Position numbers and translations under genes: made by a program. 64,000 nt of DNA from Antitrichia curtipendula (taxonomy: Eukaryota; Streptophyta; Bryopsida; Hypnales; Leucodontaceae), in assembly GCA_951230915.1 (NCBI GenBank), contig OX579634.1, positions 50,605,570-50,669,569 on the forward strand, read 5' to 3'. The notes under the pieces were generated by a model, which was not told where the DNA came from, did not search any database, and saw only the letters and a list, made by a program, of their open reading frames with translations. Positions within the stretch are counted from its first letter, which is position 1. Every line of letters starts with the position of its first letter. Of the stretch, positions 11,551 to 24,379 are shown piece after piece.

Positions 11551-11620
11551 ACCTTAAAGGACCAAGTGTCCATTCAACATACACAAATTTGACTACACGG
11601 TGGACTCCATCCTTTAGGCA
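11551..11620. mobile_element. Minimal 70-bp TTAA-flanked element
   Basis: TTAA at 11547-11550 and 11621-11624 bracket a 70-bp unit beginning ACCTTAAAGGACCAAGTGTC and ending TCCTTTAGGCA. The first bases match the left end of the 945-bp copy at 30378 (AAAGGACCAAGTGTCC.TTCAAC), so it is best read as an internal-deletion derivative of the same family. Confidence 0.65.
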
Positions 11621-11624
11621 TTAA

Positions 11625-14049
11625 TTGAATAAAAAATTAAACCCATTCTAGAATAAAAATTGAAAGAAAGGTTTTATATATGGAAGACAACATGTAATTT
11701 TAGATAATTTCTATTAATGACACCCATTTTGATATTTGAAGTAGCATAAAAATGACCAATATTTAGAATATTATTAAAATTATTTTAATAAAAATTTACA
11801 AGTATATTCTAACTTTTCTTCAATCTAATGATTTAATTCTAGTAAATCTAACATAAATAAAAGTCTTATCTCTAATAATATATCCAACAAAAAATACAAT
11901 AATTTTTAATAAGTTACTTTAAAAGTTATTTTTAGATCATCCATAATTGTGGACTCTTTGTCTTTAATTAAAAAAATAGTTAAATCTTCTACTACTTTCA
12001 AAAAAATTTAAGCTTTTATTTAACAAATGCCCATAGTAAAGGAAATAGTAATTACTCCATCTAGCACAAATTGGCTAGTATAGAAGAATATCTCTTATAA
12101 ATGTTATGTTATACAAATTAACTATCAATGAAATGAACATAAAACTACTACAAAAACATATTAGATGTGCAATACTAAAGACATTGCCATGTATACTACC
12201 GGTATAGTAGCATCCTCGCAGTGACCCTATACATTTGGACACAATACAACTGGTTGTAAACTTGTAGAACCTTTCTTTAACGTTTCGGCTATAAAATGGA
12301 TTGCGATAGTGATTTCATATTGTCTTGTAATATATTTGGAAATAGACTCACTATTAGAACTTGGAAACAAAACTGCTTTAGCTAACATGTGGTTGTAATG
12401 GCTCCATACATGACTCCTTCTTTCCTAAGGGAATATTGCAATCATTATAAAATGTTCAAGAAATAATAATCATTGTACAAGTTCCAAAATAACTTGTTAT
12501 AATCGAATAAAGTTATGATTTGAATTCTAAATTCTTCTATGAGCATAGTTGTCAATAAATTCTAGCATTGTTTATGTAATTAGGCATTAACTTACAATGT
12601 CAAGGAACTCTAAGCTTTGGATCTAACTGCTAATTCAATACTTGAAACATGCTACTTAGACCAATAGTTAGGCTCCTAAAGTATGAAAAATGCTACCTTG
12701 TATTAACTAGATAAGGAATTGATTGATTTGTTGAAGCATTGTAGAAGTCAGTTGATTTACAACACCATGGAATTATACATGATTCTAACTAGACTCATGT
12801 GTGATCCTAAAGATTTGATACTAGAGATATTCAATGTGAGATGGCTCTCACAATGTACACAATTAATTGTACAACCAACGATTAGGGAGCATCCTAAGTC
12901 CATTTCAAATAATAGAGTTTATAACAAACTCAAATCATTGTGACCTAGCTCTCATTTCCATTTGCATAATAATAGATTTAAGAGATTGCACTTGTAAAAA
13001 GGTCCATACAAGATGGAAATTGGTGGTTGGGCTCTCAACCTTATGCTCCATTCTTATGTGCACCCTCCTCATTCTCTTTGCCTTGTGAAACTCTATTTTG
13101 AGCTACAATTAGAAATAGAAGGTTCTCTTTTTTAATTCCAAATCCAAACTACTTAACTCTTCTAAAGGGCTTTTATCATAAAAGATGGCACTGCATCTAA
13201 TGTTTGATGCAGAGCATTTTCATTAGAAAAAAATGAAATCACAAGAGGGTTTAGTAAGGGTTGTTCCCCAAGCTGTGAACCATTACACTGCTCATTAAAA
13301 TATTAAAAATTAAAAAAAGTGAAAAAAAATAACTTTGATCTTTTTCAAAAGAATTATAAAATTAATTAAATAATATTATATGACGTGGAATTGTCCACGC
13401 CTTGCCAACAGCCTAGAACATGTGCTTTAGATATTTAACCACTTTGAAGCTCTCAACCCTGGGAATGTCCAAAAAATACATAACCCTCCTAAAGCTTCAT
13501 CTTCTTTACAATGATCCCCTCATTTGCGACCCTCTATAAATTATTTGTCATTATATAAAATGATTTGATTTATGTGAATTTAATATATGAATAGTACCTT
13601 GCTAAAGTTCCTATGGATCCTTGGAGCATATTTGTAAACTTGGAAGCATTCTTTAGAGTGATGCAACACGTTTACACGTGGAAATGAAAGTTTGGTCTTG
13701 TGAAACAACTTTGACAAACTTTCAAGCTCTAGTTAGTCTTTGCAACCCAACATTCTACTAGCGAGTTCTTTCAATTGTTCTTTTGAATATTAGTCGGCAC
13801 TTGTGAACCACATATTATATTATTCACTTGTAGCTCCTTTAAAATAAAGTATATTCATGGCACCAATTCATCTAGTGATTATTATTATCTTGTTGTAATC
13901 TCACTAGACGTAGAATCTAGAGACGCATTGGATAGAAAGAAGGAGTCATCAATTGTCACTAAGTTGAAGGCTTATCTTTATCTTATGTATTGTGTTGTGA
14001 TTTTTCTCTTTACTACAACCAATGTGTTTGTTGCATGCATTCTTTTGCT
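11625..14049. other. AT-rich intergenic DNA, nothing recognised
   Basis: Short open frames near 12719-13088 have no recognisable motif and no coding-like composition. No repeats with clear ends were found. Confidence 0.45.
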
Positions 14050-14053
14050 TTAA

Positions 14054-14988
14054 CCCCTAAAGGTTTTTGACTATGTTTTCACCAAAACCGCTCCAGAACT
14101 GCCATTTCTAATACTAGTGCCAAATTTTAGAAACAAAACATTTTTGGACACTTGTAGCCGTAGGATCTTGTAGTAAACTTGTTTAAGAAGATGTGGAAAA
14201 AATTTCAGAATTTTCCACCAAGTGGATTGCAAGATAATAGCGTTTGAATTGACAAAAATCCTTTTTTTGTCCCTACGAAAAAACGGGCAGCTGCCATCCA
14301 CAAGGTCACATTTGTATGAAAAAATGTCCAAAATGATGGTTACTCTTTGGATTTATTCTTCAAGGCAAGTTGGCTACATGCTTCAAAAATTTCAGATCAT
14401 TTGGAATTGTACAACATATAGGAAAAAAATAGTAAGTAGGAAGAGGTAGAGAATGATTCAAAACACTAAATTGTCAAGAATTTATTTATGAAATTGAAAA
14501 ATGCCAATCCCAACGATTGTAATGTTGTAATAAACAATCTACACCCAATGTTTTTATTATTTTTCAAAAATATTGAAAATCGAGTTAAATAAAGGACTCC
14601 AAAGTTTATTTTAGAGTAGAGATTCCATAACTACCCTCAAACTAAGAATCCTCATAACTTTTGACTCATTGATCGGAATGGAATGATTCAAAGCCTCCCA
14701 TGTACATATAAATCTAAAGAACCAATTTCAAATTTTAGTTTTTTTTAAAAGTGATTTTTAAAGAAGTTTTTTTTGCTGCCCCAGCTGCCTGCTGAACAAT
14801 GAAAATGACATATCATGCAATAACTTTTTAACCATGTAGTCAAAAGTTACGAAAATTGTTGGACCTTAAAGCTACTCCTTGGGCACATCTTCTGTGAAAA
14901 TTTCAAAGAAAAAAAAGAAAAATTCCGGTCATAGTGAGCTGCCCAAAATCGCTATGTTGTCAAAAAACGGTGTTTGGTCCTTTAGGGG
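14054..14988. mobile_element. TTAA-flanked (piggyBac-like) non-autonomous element, copy A
   Basis: 935 bp, starting CCCCTAAAGG and ending CCTTTAGGGG, with TTAA on both sides (14050-14053 and 14989-14992). It is the same subfamily as the copy at 55813-56754 in reverse orientation; shared segments include GGTTTTTGACTATGTTTTCAC and TTGACAACATAGC (one strand each). It has no transposase frame. The TTAA target duplication with C-rich ends is characteristic of piggyBac; that assignment is an inference. Confidence 0.85.
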
Positions 14989-14992
14989 TTAA

Positions 14993-16017
14993 TCTCCATA
15001 CTCTAGTAGAATACTATGTTGAAAAGCCTATAAAATAAGACTCTAGATTTTACGATGGTATTCTCAAAAGACAAATATCACATTTTTAGCATGTAACAAT
15101 TAATTTAGCTCTCATTGTTTACTACGTAATCTACATGACATAAAATTTTCAACATTTTTTGAGTGGAAACATCCTACAAACTATTGGAGATTTCCATAAA
15201 CAAAGATTAGCTAGTTGCTTTGTTAATTGAGATCTTGAAATAGAAGTGCTCTTTTCAAAAGCAGTTTAAATACATTATATATGTTCTAAATACTTTATAT
15301 TTTCTTTAGTAAATTAATGTTTTTAGGTGTTGTCTCAATAGTGGTAGTGTAGAGGATGATCTATTGGATAATGCATTCCATATTAGCTGTAGCTAGTATA
15401 ATAATAGATAGAGGACCCAATAATCAAAGATACTTGGGTTGTATTCAAACCTCAAGCACTTCAAATCATAAGAGTTGTGACTCCACAAGTTTGAAGGTGA
15501 TCTACACTTCTTCTGAGGATGTTTTGTGAGCATTTACATTTCAATTAAAACCATTGCAACTTTGTTAACGCCTTGATGGCTTATATTCAAAAAGCACTTC
15601 AATATTGCAAATTAGAGTGAGTGCAAGGTCTTGTGCGAGGTACATTGATCTCAAAGATCCATCTTCTAAGCATGAAGAAGCTAAATCACCACCACAATTG
15701 AAACAAAAATGTATTTTAATTATGTATAATAGTCTAACATTTAATATATAATTTAACCAATTTTAATCTACATATTTCATGTGTTATCTATATTACAAAT
15801 GTAAGTAGGTATTTTTGTCATATCATTCTTTGGTTGCACTATCTGCAAGTAATAAAATAATATTTGTAAAAAATCTGAATTTCTATAAATATTTGCAACT
15901 CTTTTTAGCCTTTAGTCTGGTCAACAACCACAAGAAAAAAGATTCCTTATTAAATAAAGTGTCATTTTAATCTAGAGTTGATGAAATCAACAAAAAAATA
16001 ATCATCACGTAATAAGA
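14993..16017. other. AT-rich intergenic DNA, nothing recognised
   Basis: Spacer between the TTAA element and the 14-kb unit starting at 16026. No supported gene. Confidence 0.45.
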
Positions 16018-16189
16018 ATGGCATGCAGGGTTGTTCTGCCGGACCTGGCAACATCGCAACAGACAGACGTCACGCGACGTCTAGTAGACCCTCCGCGACG
16101 TCACATAAAGTCAAATTTACCTTCGACTTTTCAAAAAATTACCCCCGTTTTACCTAAGCCACGTGGATGCCATGTGGCGTACGCGTGGC

Positions 16190-16410
16190 AATTTAGGGGC
16201 GCATGTGGGTGTGACGAGGACGGGCGACTGCGGGTAGAGAGCGACCGCGGGTAGGGGCGACTACGTATAAGGGCAACCGCGGGTAGGGCAACTGCGGATA
16301 GGGCAAGGGGCGATTGCATGTAGGGCGACTGCGGGTAGGACAAGAGGCGACTGCGGGAGGCCAAGGGGTGAATGCGGTTGGTGCAAGGGGCGCATGCGGG
16401 AGGCCAAAGG
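16190..16410. repeat. GC-rich array near left end of giant unit
   Basis: Repeated GGGCGACTGCGGGTAGG-type monomers in quick succession. The same core recurs in the central array (20342-21420) and, inverted, at 24380-24813 and 29899-30000. Confidence 0.8.
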
Positions 16411-16860
16411 ACAATGAATTAATAATAAATGAAGTTGGAGGTTTTTTAAGGCCAAGTTTATTGTGTGGGGTTGAGGCCGCCTAAGAAACTTAACCGATGA
16501 GAACTCCCCAAAAGTGATATCACATAGGCATCTATATCATTTTTTCATCCTTGCTTGAAGTTCTCCACCCAACAAGTGTTGGCCATAGTGTAAATCCAAT
16601 CTGGTAAAGAATGAAATATCCTCCAATCATATAAATATTCTTATTTCCTACAATTCTCAACCGGTGCACTTCTCTATCATAGCATAAAACATTTTTTAGG
16701 GTGCGGATAGACAAAGGATAATTTTTTTTTGGGGGGGGGCAAAAGGCGACTTTAGGGTGCAAAGGGCAATTATGAGTAGGCAAAAGAGTGTGTGCAGATG
16801 AAGCCCATGCTTGTAGGGATGCATGCAAAAGGACAATTCGGGAAGAAGATAGCCCAATCT
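16411..16860. other. Non-repetitive linker inside giant unit
   Basis: Sequence between the left GC array and the AT satellite. An antisense frame of 98 codons (16532-16828) has no known domain. No other signal was seen. Confidence 0.4.
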
Positions 16861-17322
16861 CCTTTAAAAAAGCAATGATTTACAAAAATAATAGGCTTCC
16901 ATCTTTTATTATTATTTTAAAATCAACATGACAAATTATAAATAATTGGAATGAATCTTTGCAAATTGCAAATTGCAAAGAATAAAAAAATGTATTTATT
17001 TAAATTTCTATTCATTACATTTTATTTTAAATATCAACATGATTGACAAATAATACATTCTTTGGACAAGTCTTTGAGAATCATCAAAATAAATGGGGAA
17101 GTTTATTAAATCTCCACCCTTTGTTTTATAATCTTTGATTAGAATGACAAATAATACATAAATAGGATAATTTTTTAAAAAAACAAGTGAAAAAGTTCTT
17201 ATTTAAAATTCTACCTTTTATCTTTTTATTTGTAAAATCAAACTAACAAATAATTCATGATTAGATGGAGTCTAGGAGAATTTTTAAAGATATAATAAAT
17301 AAAAAGGAAAGTTCTTATTTAA

Positions 17323-18140
17323 CCCGTAAAGTCCCAAAGTCCCTACGGGAGACTTTTGGGACTTTGGATAGGCTTTTGTGACCTCCATTTCTTACATGAT
17401 TTTTTTTGTAGATAGGTTATCTCCTTAGTTTTTTATAAATATAATTTTTATTTTAGTTAATGCCTGGGAGCAAAATTTATGCCATTCTAAGTCCAAAAAG
17501 CAATTCAACTATTCAAGAAGCAGTACAAAAAAATTAGAAAATTTTAATTTTTTAATTTTTTTAATTTTTTTCATAGATTATATTTTTGTTTACATTAGAA
17601 GCTTTGATTTATTCCCTTTGAACTAGTGATGAGAAAGTTATGGACAATCTTTTTTTTTAGGTAATCTAAGCATCTTTTTAAGAATATGACGTATAAAATT
17701 CATTTTTGAATGCAATTTTTACAATCTTTCCAAAAAAATTGCTAGACAAGGTTAAGTTCACTTACTAAAACAATCTCACTATTGATTATTATTGTGTTTC
17801 AATTCCATCTTTGAGCTATTAATGGTTTAGTTTTCTCTTCAATCTTGAACCTACTTCTACTTAACAATTTCTTAATGAATGAAAATTAAGTTTTTTTTTG
17901 ATGGATTTTTTTTCCAGATTTCTTGTTCAATTATTCAATATAAATAATTAAAAAAACAAAATCCTTAGTGCAGAAGTTAAGACAAGTCAAAGCCAAAACA
18001 TCTAGTTGAGCAAGGTGCAAAAAATCTTGTTTTCTTCACTTTAAATGCAAATATCATGCAATCTACGTGGTCAAAGTTTTTGAAATTTCTTCCACATATT
18101 TTATACTATTCTAGTAAAAGATCCTATGGTTAGATATGCA
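17323..18140. mobile_element. TTAA-type element, one end only (3' truncated)
   Basis: TTAA at 17319-17322 is followed by CCCGTAAAGTCCCAAAGTCC and the stem TCCC-TACGG-GAGA. Near 18045-18145 it carries the family core (ATGCAA...CAATCTACGTGG, TTTCTTCCACAT, AGATCCTATGGTTAG). The opposite end is missing and satellite resumes abruptly. Confidence 0.6.
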
Positions 18141-18932
18141 AAAAAAGATCAATGTGATAAATAATTCAAAATTAGGAGGACTTCTTGAGAAATGCAAAAA
18201 TTAAATAGGAATTTTTATTATTTAAATCTTCATTTAATTTTATTTCTATAAAATCAAAGTAAAAAATAATTCATGATAAAGAGCCTTGGAAAATTAAAAT
18301 AAATAAATGGAAAAGCTCATACTTATAATAATTGTCCATCCTTTATTTTTTTATTTTAGATCAACTTGACAAATACTACATGAATAGGATTTTTATTTGA
18401 AATTTGAAAAAAAAAAAAATGGAAAAATTCTTACTTAAATCCACTTGTCATCTATTATTAATTTATTATTGAATCAATGTTGCAAATTATACTTGAATAG
18501 GATGAATCTGTGAAATTTCCAAAAAATAAATAATGAAGTTTTTCTTTAAATCTCCAATTGTTATTTTTATTTATAGAATCAAAGTGATAAATTATTCAAG
18601 AAAAAAAATATCCTAGGAAATTACAAGAAATAAACAGGAGTTTAAAAAAATAAAATTCCATGCTTTATTTTTAATTATTAAACCCATGTGACAAATAAAA
18701 TTTAAGAAGAATGAATCTTTGAAAATTTCAAAAAATAAATAGAGTGTTTCTTATTTCAATCTCTAGTAGTGTGCCTTATGCCATTGCTATAGCCAAAATA
18801 AAAATAAAAGTGTTTTTATAATTTTATAATTTATAAAAACTTTCAAATTCAATAGTCTTTTTGTTGCAAGTCCAAATGCCATGAAACAAAGTTTGTGCAC
18901 CCTTCTTTACAAAGAGCTTTCCGATGGTATAA

Positions 18933-19084
18933 CACTAAAAGAAAATTATATCGCACTCAATAAAAGCTAGTTGACATTTTTTGAAAAATGTGTCACAGTG
19001 AATGCAAATTTTTTATTTCCTGCCACAAAAAAACAAAAAATGTTAGCTAGCTTTTGTTGGCTGCAACAAGGTTTTCTACTAGTG
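18933..19084. mobile_element. CACTA-like MITE inside satellite
   Basis: Begins CACTAAAAGAAAA and ends TTTTCTACTAGTG. The inner inverted repeat is AAAGCTAGTTGACATT / AATGTTAGCTAGCTTT. The flanks (TAA and TTA) do not form an exact 3-bp duplication, so the boundaries are approximate. Confidence 0.6.
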
Positions 19085-20341
19085 TTAAGAATGTAATCGG
19101 GAGAGCATGGTTCCAAATATCTCACCTTATCAATTAAACAAACCAAACAACCCTCAATCCCTCATTAATAAATCTTCTATACTTCATTTAAGGTATAGAA
19201 GATTCTTTATGCTTTATTTTTAGTTATTAAGTCAAAATAATAATGAAATAATACTCAAGAACGATAAATCTTTGATATTTTCTAAAAGTAATTTAAAAAA
19301 TTCTTATTTAAATCTCCACCCTCTATTTTTTTTTATAAATTCAGAGTAAAAAATAATTCATGATGAAAAGGAATCTTGGAGAAATGCAAAAAATAAATAA
19401 GGAAGTTCTTGCCTAAATCTCCGCCTTTTATTTATTATTATTAAAGAAGTGTGATAAGTAATACTTGAGTAGAATATATCTTTGAGAATTCCAAAAAATA
19501 AGTGGAGAATTAATTCTTAATTAAATCTCCAACCTTCATTTTTTGATTATTGAATCAAGATAACAAATTATTTAAGAAAAAAAAGAAGCTTAGGGAATTG
19601 CAAAAAAAACACCAAGAAAGTTATTACTAAAATCACTATCCTTTACATTTTGTTATTAAATCAATGTGACAAACAATCTTTGAGTAGAATGAGTCTCTGA
19701 AAATTTCAAAAAATAAATGAGGAAGCTTTTAGTTAAGTATCCAAACATTATTTTCTATTTACAAACTCAAAGTGACAATGATTTATGATAAAGAGTTTTT
19801 GAAAATTGTAAAAAAATAAACAGATAAATTCTTACTTAAATCTCTACTTTAAGAAAAAAACAAAAACATTCAGTAATTCATGATTAAGAGGACTATTTAA
19901 AATTGCAAAACATAAATAGAGAAGTCTCTATTTCAGTTCCATCTAATATTTTTATGTTTAAATCAAAGTCACAAATAATTCTTGATTACAAAGAGTCTTT
20001 AAAAATTTTAAAAATAATTTAAAAAAGAAATTATCACTTAAATCTCCATCTATTAGTTAATTTTTTTAAATTGTTGGCACAAATAGTACATGAGTAGAAT
20101 GAATTTTTGTGAATTGCTACAAATAATAGGAAAAGATCTTCCTTGAATCACCACCCTTTATTTATTATATTTAAAATCAAAGTGACAAATAACTCATAAT
20201 TAATTCCTATAGAGGATTGGTTCTTTATTCTTTGAAAAAAATTATGGCCCTTTCAAGGGGCTTGTGTGTGTGGGGTGAGCTCAAGAGCACAAACATTGAT
20301 AATATAAAAAGATAATCTCTTTTAAAAGACATTATTTTTCC

Positions 20342-21420
20342 TCAAAGGGCGCATGTAGAAGGGGGAACCGCAAGTGGTGGGGCAACTGCGCATAGGAGAA
20401 AATCACAATTTCCTAGAAAGGACATTTTTTCTCTCAAGGGGCGCATGCAAATGGGGCGACCGCGGGTGGTGGAGCGACCGCACATAGCAGAAAACCACAA
20501 TGTCCTTCGAAGGACATTTTTTCTCTCAAAGGACGCATGCAAATGGGGCAACCGCGGGTTGTGGGGCGACCGCACATAGGAGAAATACACATTGTCCGTG
20601 GTAGAACATTTTTCCTCTCAAGGGACGCATGCGGATGGGGTGACCACGGGTGTAGGGGCGATTGCACATGGTGGGGCGACCGCATATAGGAGAAATACAC
20701 ATTGTCCTTGGTAGAACATTTTTCCTCTCAAGGGACGCATGCGGATGGGGCGACCACGGGTGTAGGGGTGTAGGGGCGACTAGAGGTGGTGGGTCAACCG
20801 CGTACATGAGAAACACACATTGTTTGGAAAGACATTTTTCCATTCAAGGGGCGCATGCGGATGGGGCGACTACGGGTAGAGCAGCAACTGCGGATGTGGG
20901 GCGACCGCGCATAGGAGAAATGCACATTGTCTTTGGAAAGACATTTTTCTTCTCAAGGGGTGCATGCGGATGGGGCGACCATGGGTACAGGGGTGACTGC
21001 GGGTGATGGGGCGACCGCACATAGAAGAAATGCACATTGTCCTTAGAAAGACATTTTTCCTTTCAAGGGGCGCATGCGGATGGGGCGACTACGGGTGGAG
21101 GGGCGACCATGGATGGAAGGACAACCGAAGGTGATAGGAAGACCCCGTATAGGTAAAAATGTCTTTGTAAAGACATTACTTCTCTCAAAGGATTCATAAA
21201 GAAAGGATAATTGCGGGTGGTAGGTCAATTGCAGAAAGTTGAAAACTACAATGTCTTTGGAAGGATTTTATTTCCCTCAAGGGGCATATGCATATGTGGC
21301 GACCAAAAGTAAAGTAAAAGGTAATATCTTTCAAGAGATATTTTTTCTTTCTTCATGGATGCATGCGGATTAGGAGGTGGGGCGACTATATGTGCAGCGA
21401 CCGCAAAAGGGGCAATCCAA
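20342..21420. repeat. Central GC-rich tandem array
   Basis: About ten monomers, each starting near TCAAGGGGCGCATGCGGATG. They hold one to three GGGGCGACCGCGGGTG cores and end GGAAAGACATTTTTCCT. Spacing between starts is about 92 bp in the first three and last, and 108-122 bp in the others because extra GCGAC cores are added. The overlapping antisense frames (60-105 codons) are a by-product of the repeat. Confidence 0.85.
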
Positions 21421-21424
21421 AACA

Positions 21425-24250
21425 AATAAAAAGGTCAATAATTTTCAAACATAATGGATAAAGATTTAAATAAAAGCCACTCATTTGTTTTTTGCAATTT
21501 TCAAAGAATCTAGCAATTCATGTTAGGTATTTAATTAAAAAAATTCTAATTTGTTTTTTGCATCTCTCTAAGATTCTTTCTAATCATGAATGATTTGTCA
21601 CTTTAAATAAATTCAAAGTAAAGGTGGTGATTTAGATAAGAACTTCTCCTTTTAAAATTTTGCAATCCTTTCATAATTTATTTGTCCTTATTGATTTTAA
21701 AAATTAAAAATAAAAGATGGAGATTATAGATCTAAAAATAAAAAATAACGGGTAGAGATTGAAATAAGAGTATAACTATTTATTTTTGTAATTCTCAAAG
21801 AATTGTGCTACCTATATATTGTTTGACATAATGATTTTAATAATAAATCACAAAGGATAGACGTTTAGGTATGAACTTCCCTATTTATTTTTTGCAATTC
21901 TTTAGGACTTCATTTAGTTAAGAATTATTTTTTACTTTGATTTTATAATTGATAAAAATTAAGGATGGAAATAAGTAAAAACTTTTCCATCTACTTTTAA
22001 AAATTCTCAAAGAATCATCCTATTGAAGTATTATTTGTCATGTTGATTTAATAATTAAAAATAAATTAGGGTGGAATTTAAAATAGTAAAATCCCTATTT
22101 GTTTGTTATAATTCTCCAAGGCTCCTCATAATTATGAATTTTTTGCCATTTTGATTATATAAATAAAAATAAAGGGTGAGATTTAAGTAAGAACTTTTTC
22201 ATTTTATTTTAGTTTGCAAAGAGTTTTCAAAGAGTCCTTCTAACCTTGAATTATTTTTCATATTGATCTAAATAAAAAAAACAAAAGATCAAGATTTAAT
22301 TAAGAATTTTTTTTCTCCATTCTCTAATTCATCCTACTTAACTTAAGTATTATTTTTCATGTTGTCACTTAATATCTAAAAATATTGGATAGAAATTTAA
22401 GTACAAACTTTCCTATTTATTTTTGGCAATTATGAATGAGTTGTCCTAATTATAAATCATTTATCATGTTGATTTTAAAATTTAACGTGGAGATTTAAGT
22501 AAGAACTTATCCATTGTTTTTAGATTTGCAATTTTCAAAGAAGCATTGTACTAGTGAATCGTTTGTGAAGTTAATTTAAGAATAAAAAATAGAGAGTGGA
22601 GATTTGAGTATGACCTTCTTCTTTTAAAATTTGTAATTTTCAAAAGATCCTTCTAATCATGACTCATGAATAAATTGTCATATTTTTTTAAGATTTAAAA
22701 AAATTAAATGGTGGTGATTTATGTAAGAAACTCTCCTTTTTTAATTTTTGACTATTCTCTAAGAACCTTCGTAATCATAAATCATTTGATGTATTGATAA
22801 TATAAATAAAAAATAAAGAGTGGAGATTTAAGTAAGAACTTCCCTATTTATTTCTTGCAATTCTCTAAGACTCTTCTTAATTATGATATGTCACTTTGAT
22901 TATAAAAATGAAAAACAAAAGGTGCACATTTATGTACGAAACTCTCTATTTATTTTTTGCAATTCTTAAAGCTTCTTGTAAGCATGAATTGCTTGTCACT
23001 TTGATTTATAAACACAAAGAAAATGATGATGATTTAAGTAAGAACTTTTCTTTTTAACTTTTGCAATTTTCAAAGACTCCTTCTAATCATGAATTACTCG
23101 TCATGTTGATTTTGAAAATAAAAAAATAAGGGTGGAGATTGAAGTAAGAACATACCTATTTACATTTTGTAATTTTCAAAGAATCATCCTACTCATGTAT
23201 TATTTGTCACATTGCTCTAATATTAAAAATAAAGGATAATGATTTAAGTAAGAGTTTTTTATTTTATTTTTTGATAGTTCTCCATTTTTAATAATGAATT
23301 ACTTGTCAGTTTGATTTTACAAGTAAAAAATAATGGGTGGAAGTCTTAAATAAGATCTCTTGTATTTATTTTTTGAAATCTTAAAATCATCCTATTCATC
23401 CTATTCATGTATTATTAATCATGTAGAATAAAAAATAAAAATAAATGGTGGCAAATTAATTAAGAACTTTTCCATGTAATTTTTTTGCAATTCTTAAAGA
23501 GTCAAGTTAATTTTGAATAGTTTGTCGTGTTGATTTTAAAAATAAAATATAAAAAATAGAGATTAAGTAAGAACTTTTCTATTTGTTTTTTGTAATTCTA
23601 TGTGAATAATGTTATTCACATATTATTTGTTATTTGACACTCTGATTTAAAAACAAAATATGCATGCGGGAGATTAAAATAAGAATGGGGCCAATTATAT
23701 TTTGCAATTCACAAAGAATCATCCTTTTCATGTATAATTTGTTACAATGATTTTAAAATAAAAAACAAAACATGAATATTTAAATAAAAACTTTGCTATT
23801 TCTTTCTTTTAATTTTCCTAAATTCCTTCTAATCATAAATTATTTGTCAATTTGACTTTATAAATAAAAACTAATGGGTTGAGATTTAAATTAGAACTTT
23901 TTCATTTATTTTTTGCAATACTCAATGACTCATTGTACTTAAGTATTCTTTGTCATATTGATTTAAAGATTTAAAAATAATAGGTGGAGAATTAAAAAAA
24001 AACTTTACCTTATAATTTTTGCAATTCTCCAAGACTCTTCCTAATTACAATTTATTTGTCATGTTGATTTTAAAAATAAAATAAAAAGTAAAAATTTAAA
24101 TAAGGACATCACCTTTGTATTTTGCAATTTTTAAAGAATCATTTATTATTTGTCATATTAATATTTAAAATAGAAAAATTAAAAACAGAGAAAGAATTAA
24201 GTTTTTTCCTTAATATTTTTCGCAATTTGCAAAGATTCATCTTAATCATG
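21425..24250. repeat. AT-rich satellite, inverted arm
   Basis: The same satellite as at 16870-20225 but in reverse complement: AAGTAAGAACTT...TATTTTTTGCAATTCTC..., ATTATTTGTCA, then TTTTAAAAATAAA...GGTGGAGATT. Monomer spacing is again about 100-110 bp. Together with the forward arm it forms a kilobase-scale palindrome around the central GC array. Confidence 0.85.
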
Positions 24251-24379
24251 TTCATACCTAATTTTTAGAATTTTTGTCTTTTTAAAAAAAATCAGATTTA
24301 AAAAAGATTGGATTGAAAGAGATTGGATTTGAAGAAGATTGGATTATTTGTTTAATTACTTCCTACAGTTGGCCCTTCA

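Larger units (their letters stand above)
16870..20225. repeat. AT-rich satellite, forward arm
   Basis: About 100-110-bp degenerate monomers, each with AAATCTCCACCCTTTATTTTT, then AATCAAAGTGACAAATAAT, then a variable part, then GAATTGCAAAAAATAAATAGG and AAGTTCTTATTT. Two monomer types partly alternate after CAAATAAT: one continues TCATGATTAAGAGG and the other ACATGAGTAGAATGAAT, suggesting a dimeric organisation of about 210 bp. It is interrupted by insertions at 17323-18140 and about 18770-19190. Confidence 0.85.

Noticed and set aside
14222..14449. Conserved short frame shared by two TTAA elements (also near 56360-56542)
   Set aside because: The similarity is at DNA level over whole elements; frames are short, differ in length and show no protein-level constraint visible by eye.
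20342..21420. CRISPR-like regular repeats
   Set aside because: Units are contiguous and differ in length, with no unique spacers, in a eukaryotic satellite context.
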